Source of the DNA: Acidobacteriota bacterium
Lineage (GTDB): Bacteria > Acidobacteriota > Thermoanaerobaculia > Thermoanaerobaculales > Thermoanaerobaculaceae
Direction: 5' to 3'
Assembly (NCBI GenBank): GCA_021782525.1
Contig: JAJXUY010000025.1
Location: 1 to 11,571, forward strand
Length of the DNA stretch: 11,571 nt
Shown: positions 1-7,335 of the stretch, piece after piece
Numbering within the stretch: the first letter of the stretch is position 1
Layout: each line of letters starts with the position of its first letter
The notes under the pieces: generated by a model
Told to the model about the DNA's origin: nothing
Databases searched by the model: none
The model's input: the letters and a program-made list of their open reading frames with translations, nothing else
Program-made: the position numbers and the translations under genes

Positions 1-527
1 GCGGCCGCCCACGCCGCCCGCAACACCCCGGCCCGGAACGCCTGCGGGGTCAGGGCGCGGGCCAACCGGTCGCGCGGCACCGTGGCCTCGATCGTGCCGT
101 CGGCGCGCAGCCGTTTGACCGTGTCCACCACCGGCGCGACCAGGATGGCGGCGCCGCGGTCGGCGGCCGCCGCGACCACGCGCGCCACGTCGTCGGCGGG
201 GACGAACGGGCGTGCACCGTCGTGAATCACCACGACCGTACCGTCGCCGGGGCCGAGGGCGCTGAACCCGTTCTGCACCGAGTCCTGCCTGCGGGCGCCG
301 CCAGCCGCTACGACCACGTGCCGGCCCCGCCACCGCACCCGTTCCGCCTCCAGTTGCTCCGGCCGAACGACCAACGCGAGCGGCGCCCCCGGCAACGCGG
401 CGCGCATGGCGCCGACGGCACGCTCGAGCACCGAGCGCCCTGCGACCCTGGCGCCGAGTTTGTCGCCGCCGAACCGCGTCGACGACCCGGCCGCGACGAT
501 GATGACGGCCACCTCAGGCTCGCTCAC
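1..527 (-). CDS. ispD: 2-C-methyl-D-erythritol 4-phosphate cytidylyltransferase (partial, 3' end beyond window)
   Basis: IspD joins CTP and MEP to form CDP-ME in the cytosolic MEP route to isoprenoids. About 175 residues are readable before the left edge cuts the gene; the family is usually about 230, or longer when fused to IspF, which cannot be judged here. Visible motifs are the CTP-binding loop AAGSSTRFGGDK (residues 12-23, with the Arg and Lys of the family but a shorter spacing than in E. coli), RQDSVQNGF (80-88), HDGARPFV (102-109), DTVKR (135-139) and R-x-L-ARALTPQAF (about 154-164). The start is a GTG at 527; an in-frame GTG three codons upstream (536) is equally possible because the upstream DNA is a G-run with no clear SD. 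It lies 96 bp after frr on the same strand and is probably the distal gene of the ribosomal operon. The identification is firm; the start is uncertain. Confidence 0.9.
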   Translation of the reverse strand, partial: MSEPEVAVIIVAAGSSTRFGGDKLGARVAGRSVLERAVGAMRAALPGAPLALVVRPEQLEAERVRWRGRHVVVAAGGARRQDSVQNGFSALGPGDGTVVVIHDGARPFVPADDVARVVAAAADRGAAILVAPVVDTVKRLRADGTIEATVPRDRLARALTPQAFRAGVLRAAWAA

Positions 528-596
528 GCTCGCCACCCCCACCCCCCGACCTCGGTTCCCGCTCGTGCACCGGATCCCTCGCTCCGCTCGGGACGC

Positions 597-625
597 GATC
601 TCGGTGCGCGCCGCGCGCCGAGATC
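597..625 (-). other. hairpin at the frr stop codon
   Basis: Perfect 8-bp arms (597-604 GATCTCGG with 618-625 CCGAGATC) overlap the frr TGA at 624-626. A further CGCG/CGCG stem (607-610 with 614-617) can form inside after a 2-nt bulge. No T-run follows on the minus strand, so this is not a classical terminator. It could protect the frr mRNA 3' end or slow read-through into ispD; both are inference. Confidence 0.45.
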
Positions 626-1178
626 ACACCTCCATGATCTCTTTCTCCTTGGCGGAGAGGATGTCGGCGACCTGCTTGATGTGCTCGTCGGTGAGCTTTT
701 GTACCTCGTCGAGGCCGTGGTGCAGGTCGTCCTCGGAGATCGTCTTGTCCTTCTCCAGACGCCTGAGCTCCTCGTTGCCGTCGCGGCGCACGTTGCGCAC
801 CGCCGTGCGGGCGCGCTCCGCGTACTCGTGCGCGACCTTCACCAGCTCCTTGCGGCGCTCTTGCGTCGGTGACGGCACCGGGAGCTTGATCGCCTTGCCG
901 TCGTTCATCGGGTTGAGACCGAGGTTGGCCTTCTGGATCGCGTGCTCGATCGCCGAGATCAGCGTCGGATCCCAGGGCTGGATCACGATCAGCGTCGGGT
1001 CCGGCACCGAGAGGTTCGCCACCTGGTTGAGAGGGGTCGGCGTGCCGTAGTAGTCCACCCGCACCGAGTCGAGGATCCCGAGCGACGCCCGCCCCGTGCG
1101 CAGCGTCTTGAGCTCGTCGCGCAACACCTCCACCGCCTTGTTCATGTGCGCCTTCGTGGTCTTGACCGTTTCGCGCAT
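624..1178 (-). CDS. frr: ribosome recycling factor
   Basis: RRF (184 aa, the family's usual length of about 185) acts in the cytosol with EF-G to split post-termination ribosomes. Family motifs are present: RTGRAS (residues 27-32) at the first hinge, PLNQVA (49-54), the small domain II running to about residue 104, PSPTQERR (102-109) and RNVRRDGN (128-135), which contains the conserved arginine needed for ribosome binding. The long helices of domain I make up the rest, ending in AKEKEIMEV. The ATG at 1178 has a good SD (AAGGGAG at 1184-1190, 5 nt away). The pyrH-frr pair is the widespread bacterial order, but here the gap is 166 bp and holds a strong hairpin and a TACAAT box, so frr may have extra transcription of its own. 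Confidence 0.97.
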   Translation of the reverse strand: MRETVKTTKAHMNKAVEVLRDELKTLRTGRASLGILDSVRVDYYGTPTPLNQVANLSVPDPTLIVIQPWDPTLISAIEHAIQKANLGLNPMNDGKAIKLPVPSPTQERRKELVKVAHEYAERARTAVRNVRRDGNEELRRLEKDKTISEDDLHHGLDEVQKLTDEHIKQVADILSAKEKEIMEV

Positions 1179-1238
1179 CGTCGCTCCCTTTCGCGAGGCG
1201 ACCGCACCGGCCCCCGCGCTGAGATATCGCCTTCGTTC

Positions 1239-1244
1239 ATTGTA
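1239..1244 (-). promoter_or_regulatory. possible internal -10 box for frr-ispD
   Basis: TACAAT on the minus strand would start transcription near 1232, giving a leader of about 54 nt for frr. It sits downstream of a strong hairpin in the pyrH-frr gap, a sensible place for an internal promoter. There is no recognisable -35 box at 16-18 bp, so support is weak. Confidence 0.3.
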
Positions 1245-1254
1245 TCCGCTCGGC

Positions 1255-1281
1255 GCCGGCGCGCGTGCCGCCGGCGCGCGT
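1255..1281. repeat. tandem direct repeat, 12 nt x2
   Basis: GCCGGCGCGCGT occurs at 1255-1266 and again at 1270-1281, separated by 3 nt, in the pyrH-frr gap next to the 1284-1310 hairpin. It may be simple GC-rich sequence with no function. Confidence 0.5.
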
Positions 1282-1283
1282 CT

Positions 1284-1310
1284 TCCGGCCGCCCGCGTCG
1301 GGCGGCCGGA
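1284..1310 (-). other. 12-bp perfect hairpin between pyrH and frr
   Basis: The arms 1284-1295 (TCCGGCCGCCCG) and 1299-1310 are perfectly complementary around a 3-nt loop. The stem lies about 35 nt after the pyrH stop in transcription order. No T-tract follows on either strand, so simple intrinsic termination is unlikely. It may be a pause, a Rho-associated site, or a barrier protecting the upstream rplM-to-pyrH mRNA from 3' exonucleases. Confidence 0.6.
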
Positions 1311-1344
1311 GTTCGTGGCCCGTCGAATGGAAGGTTGGCTGTCG

Positions 1345-2061
1345 CTACGAGACGGTGGAGCCGACGTCCTCGCCGAGGACCACGCGACGGATGTTCCCGG
1401 GCACGCGGATGTTGAAGATCCGGATCGGGATCTTCACGTTCTGACAGAGCGAGACCGCGGCGGCGTCCATGATCTTCAGGCTGTTCTCGAGCAGATACTG
1501 GTAGCTCGCGATCTTGAGCAGCTTGGCGCCGGCGTCGCGCACCGGGTCCGCCGTGTACAGGCCGTCGACCTTGGTGCCCTTGAGCAGGGCGTCGGCCCTG
1601 ATCTCGGACGCTCGCAGGGCGGCGGCCGAGTCGGTGGTGAAGAACGGGTTGCCGGTGCCTGCGGCGAAGATGACCACCCGGTTCTTCTCCAGGTGGCGCA
1701 TCGCGCGCCGGCGGATGAACGGCTCCGCGACCTCGCGGATGTCGATGGCCGTGAGCACGCGCGTGAAACAGCCGCGGCGCTCGAGGGCGTCCTGCAGCGC
1801 CAGCGCGTTGATCACCGTCGCGAGCATCCCCATGTTGTCGCCGGTCACCCGGTCGAGCCCCTGCTCGGTGGCGGCGATGCCGCGGATGATGTTGCCGCCC
1901 CCGATCACGATCGCCACCTCGACGCCCAGCTCGCGCACCTCGGCGATCTCGCTCGCGAGGACCGGGAGCACTTCGGGCGCGATCCCGAAAGGCTGGTTGC
2001 CCATCAGGACCTCGCCCGAGAGCTTGAGGACGATCCGCCGGTACGCGGCCGCGTTGCTCAT
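1345..2061 (-). CDS. pyrH: UMP kinase
   Basis: PyrH phosphorylates UMP to UDP with ATP and is an essential cytosolic step of pyrimidine nucleotide synthesis; bacterial members are hexamers of the amino-acid-kinase fold, usually inhibited by UTP and activated by GTP. The 238-residue length is typical. Visible motifs are KLSGEVLMG (13-21, phosphate binding), GGGNIIRG (54-61), GDNMGMLAT (74-82, UMP site), GTGNPFFTTD (135-144) and KGTKVDGLYTADP (161-173, ATP site). The ATG at 2061-2059 overlaps the tsf TGA (2060-2058) as ATGA, with no strong SD, so translation is probably coupled to tsf. The order tsf-pyrH-frr is conserved across bacteria. Confidence 0.98.
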   Translation of the reverse strand: MSNAAAYRRIVLKLSGEVLMGNQPFGIAPEVLPVLASEIAEVRELGVEVAIVIGGGNIIRGIAATEQGLDRVTGDNMGMLATVINALALQDALERRGCFTRVLTAIDIREVAEPFIRRRAMRHLEKNRVVIFAAGTGNPFFTTDSAAALRASEIRADALLKGTKVDGLYTADPVRDAGAKLLKIASYQYLLENSLKIMDAAAVSLCQNVKIPIRIFNIRVPGNIRRVVLGEDVGSTVS

Positions 2062-2918
2062 TGCTGCGCCGCCGCGGCCGCCTCGCCGAGCTTGAAGCGG
2101 AGGAAGCCCTTCACCGCCACGCCGCCGCGCTCGGCGAGCACGGCCGAGAGCTTTTTCGCCGGGTCCTTGACGAACGGCTGCTCGAGGAGGCAGACCTGCT
2201 CGTAGAACTTCGCGACCTTGCCCTCGGCGATCTTCTCGATGACCGCTTCCGGCTTGCCGGAGCCCGCCGCCTGCGCCTTGGCGATCTCGCGCTCCTCGGC
2301 GACCGCCGCGGCGGGCACGTCGGCGGGGCTCACCCAGCGCGGCTCGGCGGCGGCGATCTGCATCGCGACGTCCTTCACCGTCTCCTCGTCGGCGCCGGCC
2401 GAGATCTCGACCAGCACACCGATCTTGCCGCCCATGTGCAGGTACGAGCCGATCTTCATGCCGCCGCCCGCGGCCAGGAAGCCGGCGCGGGAGAGCTGGA
2501 TGTTCTCGCCGATCGTGGCGATCTGAGAGGCGATCACCTCGGCGACCGTGTGCAGCGGGTCGGCGATCGAGCGCATCGCCTTGACCTTCTCCGCGTCGCC
2601 GACGCCGTCCGCCGCGACCTGGTCGGCGAGCGCCTGCACCAGCGCCTGGTACTGCTCGGTGCGGGCGACGAAGTCGGTCTCGCAGTTGAGCTCCACCATG
2701 CCGCCGCGCAGCCCATCCTCGATCACGGCGATCGCGACGAGACCGTCCTTGGCGGTACGTCCGGCCTTCTTGGCGGCGGCCGATAGGCCCTTCTTGCGGA
2801 GGATCTTGACCGCCTCCTCCATGTCGCCGTTCGCTTCCGCGAGCGCCCGCTGGCAGTCCATCATCCCGGCGCCCGTCTTCTCTCGCAGCTCCTTCACCAC
2901 CGCAGCGGAAATCGCCAT
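2058..2918 (-). CDS. tsf: translation elongation factor Ts
   Basis: EF-Ts is the guanine nucleotide exchange factor that reloads EF-Tu. The chosen start gives 286 residues (E. coli 283): MAISAAVVKELREKTGAGMM opens the N-terminal UBA-like helical domain (1-50), followed by LNCETDFVAR (78-86), whose TDFV motif contacts EF-Tu, then the core dimerisation and coiled regions. An upstream ATG at 2969 would add 17 residues, but GGAGG at 2924-2928 sits 5 nt before the ATG at 2918, and the family begins at MAxIS. Upstream lies a terminator-like hairpin whose T-run ends 2 nt before this SD. The stop overlaps the pyrH start. Confidence 0.97.
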   Translation of the reverse strand: MAISAAVVKELREKTGAGMMDCQRALAEANGDMEEAVKILRKKGLSAAAKKAGRTAKDGLVAIAVIEDGLRGGMVELNCETDFVARTEQYQALVQALADQVAADGVGDAEKVKAMRSIADPLHTVAEVIASQIATIGENIQLSRAGFLAAGGGMKIGSYLHMGGKIGVLVEISAGADEETVKDVAMQIAAAEPRWVSPADVPAAAVAEEREIAKAQAAGSGKPEAVIEKIAEGKVAKFYEQVCLLEQPFVKDPAKKLSAVLAERGGVAVKGFLRFKLGEAAAAAQQ

Positions 2919-2930
2919 CTCAACCTCCAT

Positions 2931-2962
2931 AAAAACGGCCAGGAAGCGCAACCCCTGGCCGT
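2931..2962 (-). terminator. intrinsic-terminator-like hairpin (attenuator) before tsf
   Basis: The 9-bp perfect stem ACGGCCAGG/CCTGGCCGT (2954-2962 with 2935-2943 in plus coordinates) has a 10-nt loop and is followed on the minus strand by a run of five T (2935-2931). The tsf SD begins only 2 nt later. This is the best intrinsic-terminator match in the operon, yet it lies inside it, so partial termination between rpsB and tsf is the likely effect. It could also be an RNA-processing signal. Confidence 0.65.
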
Positions 2963-2970
2963 GTGTCATC

Positions 2971-3084
2971 GTGGTCCGTGGTCAGTGGTCCGTGGTCAGA
3001 AGTTGCCTCGTCCCGTACCGCCAAACCGCACGTCGTCGAACGCCTCACCCGCGGAACACGGACCACGGTCCACGGGCCACGGTC
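2971..3084. repeat. inverted heptad array (GTGGTCM ... GGNCCAC) between rpsB and tsf
   Basis: Four exact-period heptads at 2971-2998 (GTGGTCC, GTGGTCA, GTGGTCC, GTGGTCA; a perfect 14-nt tandem duplication) face an inverted array at 3060-3084 (GGACCAC, GGTCCAC, GGGCCAC, then GGTC), with 61 nt between them. The two arms can pair over roughly 25 positions with few mismatches. The array starts 3 nt after the rpsB stop (3088-3090). No ORF of interest lies inside. Confidence 0.85.
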
Positions 3085-3087
3085 TTC

Positions 3088-3969
3088 CTAGCGCTTCTCG
3101 TACTGCTCCGTGCCCTCGTCGTAGTCCTCGAACGTCTCCTCGAGCGACGGCAGCGCGCCCTCCTCGCCGGAGGCCGGCGCCTCGGTCGCGGGCACCCCAC
3201 CGTCCGCCGCGACGACCGGCGGCGCGCCGGCCGCAGCGGCCGCGGCGGCCGACCGCACCAGAGCCGCCTCGGACTGGGTGCGCCCCTCGACCATCGCGAG
3301 CCCCTCCAGGATCGAGTCCGCGATGCGGGAGGTGAAGAGCTTGATCGCGCGGATCGCGTCGTCGTTCCCCGGGATCGGGTAGTCGACCACGTCCGGGTCG
3401 CAGTTGGTGTCCACCACCGCGACGACCGGGATGCCGAGGCGGTTCGCCTCGTGCACCGCGTTGTGCTCGTGGTTGGTGTCGATGACGAAGATCGCGTCGG
3501 GCAGCGACTCCATGTCGCGGATGCCGCCGAGGTTCTTCTCCATCTTGGCGCGCTCGCGCTCGAGCCGGACCCTCTCCTTCTTGGTGATCGGCGACTCGGT
3601 GGCGGCGAGCTGGCGCTCGATCTCCTTGAAACGCTCGACCGAGCGGCGCAGCGTCACGAAGTTGGTCAGCGTCCCGCCCAGCCAGCGGTTGGCGACGTAG
3701 AACATCCCCGACCGGCCGGCCTCTTCCTTGACCACGTCCTGCGCCTGGCGCTTGGTGCCGACGAACAGCACCGTGCCGCCGGAGAGCACCAGGTCGCGCA
3801 CGAAGTTGGAGGCTTCTTCGAAGAGCTGCAGCGTCCTTTGGAGGTCAACGATGTAGATCCCGTTGCGCTTGCCGAAGATGTACGGACGCATCTTCGGGTT
3901 CCAGCGCCGGGTCTGGTGACCGAAGTGGACGCCAGCCTCGAGCAGCTCTTTCATTGAGATGGAAGCCAA
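3088..3969 (-). CDS. rpsB: 30S ribosomal protein S2
   Basis: S2 is a late-assembling protein on the solvent side of the 30S head-body junction. [18 protein letters not shown] (1-18) and [10 protein letters not shown] (18-27) match the family N-terminus; [10 protein letters not shown] (95-104), [14 protein letters not shown] (162-175) and [10 protein letters not shown] (196-205) are further signatures. At 293 residues it exceeds E. coli (241) because of a low-complexity Ala-, Pro- and Glu-rich tail from about residue 235 (a run of seven Ala, then acidic stretches), a tail type seen in many lineages. The start is TTG at 3969, fixed by homology (MAxxSM) and by SD AAAGGAG at 3977-3983, 7 nt upstream; the in-frame ATG five codons later would drop conserved residues. 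It follows rpsI by 21 nt. Confidence 0.98.
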   Translation of the reverse strand: MASISMKELLEAGVHFGHQTRRWNPKMRPYIFGKRNGIYIVDLQRTLQLFEEASNFVRDLVLSGGTVLFVGTKRQAQDVVKEEAGRSGMFYVANRWLGGTLTNFVTLRRSVERFKEIERQLAATESPITKKERVRLERERAKMEKNLGGIRDMESLPDAIFVIDTNHEHNAVHEANRLGIPVVAVVDTNCDPDVVDYPIPGNDDAIRAIKLFTSRIADSILEGLAMVEGRTQSEAALVRSAAAAAAAGAPPVVAADGGVPATEAPASGEEGALPSLEETFEDYDEGTEQYEKR

Positions 3970-3990
3970 GACGTTTCTCCTTTCAAGCGC

Positions 3991-4383
3991 CTAGCGCTTC
4001 GAGAACTGGAACCGCCGTCGCGCCTTGGGCTGGCCGTACTTCTTGCGCTCGACCTCGCGGGCGTCGCGCGTCAGGAACCCGGCGCTCTTCAGCTTCGGCC
4101 GCAACTCGGGGTTGAACTCGAGCAGCGCGCGGGAGAGCCCGTGGCGGATCGCGCCCGCCTGGCCGGCCATGCCGCCGCCCGCCACGTTGATGGTGATGTC
4201 GAACTTCTCGTTGGTCTCGGTGATCGCCAGCGGCTGGCGGATGACCATCTTGAGCACGCGGTTGGGGAAGTAGGTCTCGAAGTCGCGCTTGTTGACCTTG
4301 ATCACCCCGGTGCCCGGACGCAGATAGACGCGGGCCACGGCGGTCTTGCGCCGGCCCGTCCCGTAGTACTGGATGCTCGCCAC
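3991..4383 (-). CDS. rpsI: 30S ribosomal protein S9
   Basis: S9 lies in the 30S head, and its C-terminal tail reaches the P-site tRNA. The 130-residue product equals the E. coli length. It contains [16 protein letters not shown] (6-21), [16 protein letters not shown] (24-39), [18 protein letters not shown] (65-82) and the family's basic end [17 protein letters not shown], with the terminal SKR that contacts tRNA. The start is GTG at 4383, chosen because the family begins MA, and AAGGAG (4391-4396) is 7 nt upstream; longer readings into rplM are out of family. This SD overlaps the rplM TAA (4395-4397), so the two genes are probably translationally coupled. Confidence 0.98.
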   Translation of the reverse strand: MASIQYYGTGRRKTAVARVYLRPGTGVIKVNKRDFETYFPNRVLKMVIRQPLAITETNEKFDITINVAGGGMAGQAGAIRHGLSRALLEFNPELRPKLKSAGFLTRDAREVERKKYGQPKARRRFQFSKR

Positions 4384-4394
4384 GGTCGCTCTCC

Positions 4395-4829
4395 TTACCC
4401 TTCCACCTTGATCGCCTGCGGCTGCTGCGCCTGGTGCGGATGCTCCGCCCCCGCATACACCTTCAGCTTGCGCAGCAGCGACCGGCCCATGCGGTTCTTG
4501 GGCAGCATCCCCCAGACCGCGAAACGGACCAGCCGCTCGGGCGACTTGTCGCGCAACTCCCGGGCGGTCTCCTGGTGGAGGTGCCCCGGGTCGCCGGAGT
4601 GGCGGTAGTAGCGCTTGTCGTCCCACTTGTTGCCGGTCAGCTTGACCTTGTCCGCGTTGACCACGATCACGAAGTCGCCGGTGTCGAGGCCGGGCGTGAA
4701 GCTCGCCTTGTGCTTGCCCCGCAGCATCGTCGCCACCTTCGTGGACAGCCGCCCGAGAACGACGTCGGCGGCGTCGATCACGTACCAGTCGTGGCCGATC
4801 TCACCCATTTTTGGCACGAACGTCTTCAT
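4395..4829 (-). CDS. rplM: 50S ribosomal protein L13
   Basis: L13 is an early-assembly 50S protein. The 144-residue product (E. coli 142) shows MKTFVPK at the start, [19 protein letters not shown] (15-33), [19 protein letters not shown] (36-54), [23 protein letters not shown] (57-79), [10 protein letters not shown] (107-116) and [17 protein letters not shown] (121-137). The ATG at 4829 is preferred over the adjacent ATG at 4832 because SD GGAGAG (4835-4840) is 5 nt from it and the family starts MKTF; the open frame extends 28 codons further up but without homology. It is the first gene of the operon, directly behind a strong promoter. Confidence 0.98.
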   Translation of the reverse strand: MKTFVPKMGEIGHDWYVIDAADVVLGRLSTKVATMLRGKHKASFTPGLDTGDFVIVVNADKVKLTGNKWDDKRYYRHSGDPGHLHQETARELRDKSPERLVRFAVWGMLPKNRMGRSLLRKLKVYAGAEHPHQAQQPQAIKVEG

Positions 4830-4841
4830 CATCGCTCTCCA

Positions 4842-4866
4842 CTCGCCCACACGAAACCCCGGCGAG
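4842..4866 (-). promoter_or_regulatory. rplM leader hairpin, candidate L13 autoregulatory site
   Basis: In the predicted leader (about 4887 to 4830) CTCGCC (minus, 4866-4861) can pair with GGCGAG (4847-4842), leaving a 13-nt GU-rich loop, directly upstream of the SD at 4835-4840. L13 operons are autogenously controlled through their leaders in other bacteria; a role here is inference from position alone. Confidence 0.4.
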
Positions 4867-4893
4867 GCATACCCCGACTCGCAAGGGACGGTG

Positions 4894-4923
4894 ATCGTAC
4901 CCCGCGGGCGCATGGCCTGTCAA
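4894..4923 (-). promoter_or_regulatory. sigma70-type promoter of the rplM operon
   Basis: On the minus strand a perfect TTGACA (4923-4918) is followed after 18 bp by TACGAT (4899-4894). Transcription should start near 4887, giving a leader of about 58 nt before rplM. It is the only promoter here with a consensus -35 and suits a highly expressed ribosomal operon. Confidence 0.8.
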
Positions 4924-4960
4924 GCGCATCCACACCGGTCAGGAGTTGAGAGTGAAGAGG

Positions 4961-4995
4961 CGTGGCCGGGGGCCGGCCACGACCGAGGGTCGTGG
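4961..4995. other. two overlapping, mutually exclusive hairpins
   Basis: Stem 1 pairs CGTGGCCGG (4961-4969) with CCGGCCACG (4973-4981) around a GGG loop. Stem 2 pairs CCACGACC (4977-4984) with GGTCGTGG (4988-4995) around a GAG loop. They share 4977-4981, so only one can form at a time. They lie between the peptidase gene's 3' end and the rplM promoter; no T-run follows on the minus strand, although the next bases are pyrimidine-rich. Confidence 0.55.
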
Positions 4996-5017
4996 TTCGT
5001 CGATCGTCGATCGTGGG
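4990..5017. repeat. heptad array TCGTSGN x4
   Basis: Four heptads in exact register: TCGTGGT, TCGTCGA, TCGTCGA, TCGTGGG. The first unit is also part of the second hairpin arm at 4988-4995. It is the same period as the rpsB-tsf array but a different unit. No inverted partner array was found nearby. Confidence 0.75.
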
Positions 5018-5029
5018 GGGTACGGACGT

Positions 5030-5158
5030 GAACGCAGAGGAGCCGAGGGGCTAAGGAGCAGACGGTCAAGGACATCGACCGCTCATCTGTCCCTCAGCTT
5101 CCCTGCTCCCCGGCTTGCTGGCTTCCCTTTGCCCTCTTCTTAGCGCCTCTAAACGTTC
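5030..5158. repeat. inverted octad array (GCNGAGGN) 3' of the peptidase gene
   Basis: The left arm at 5034-5065 is four octads: GCAGAGGA, GCCGAGGG, GCTAAGGA, GCAGACGG. The right arm at 5091-5122 is four octads in inverted orientation; read on the minus strand they are GCCAGCAA, GCCGGGGA, GCAGGGAA and GCTGAGGG. The right arm continues as pyrimidine-rich sequence to GTTC at 5158. Both outer ends carry GAACG or its complement (5030-5034, 5154-5158). It ends 28 nt from the peptidase stop and holds no credible gene. Confidence 0.75.
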
Positions 5159-5186
5159 GCTCCGACCCACCGCCTCCAGGCGCGCT

Positions 5187-7244
<2,058 letters not shown>

Positions 7245-7279
7245 GACGTCCTCCCGCCCGCGGGCGCGGGCCGTGCCGT

Positions 7280-7285
7280 ATCGTA
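7280..7285 (-). promoter_or_regulatory. -10 box for the S9 peptidase
   Basis: TACGAT on the minus strand predicts a start near 7273 and a 29-nt leader that includes the GGGAGG SD. The -35 position (about 7303-7308) has no TTGACA-like box. It is identical to the -10 boxes of rplM and of the divergent phosphoesterase. Confidence 0.55.
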
Positions 7286-7323
7286 CACGCAATCGCGGGC
7301 TGCCGAGACGGGCCCCGATCACG

Positions 7324-7329
7324 TACGAT
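7324..7329 (+). promoter_or_regulatory. -10 box placing the start site on the ATG of the phosphoesterase
   Basis: TACGAT is followed by exactly 6 nt and then the ATG at 7336, so +1 should be the A of the start codon: a leaderless transcript. Only a weak GGA precedes the ATG. The -35 region (about 7301-7306) overlaps that of the divergent peptidase promoter. Confidence 0.5.
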
Positions 7330-7335
7330 GGAACG

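Noticed and set aside
528..623. intrinsic terminator after frr
   Set aside because: A hairpin is present at 597-625, but there is no T-run on the minus strand after it.
1096..2205. 369-codon open frame opposite frr, pyrH and tsf
   Set aside because: Antisense to three certain genes and spans their gaps; low-complexity composition.
2548..3957. 469-codon open frame opposite tsf and rpsB
   Set aside because: Antisense to essential genes with clear families and runs through the heptad array; no motif.
4830..4913. N-terminal extension of L13 to the ATG at 4913
   Set aside because: It would cover the leader and hairpin, has no family homology, and a better SD serves the ATG at 4829.
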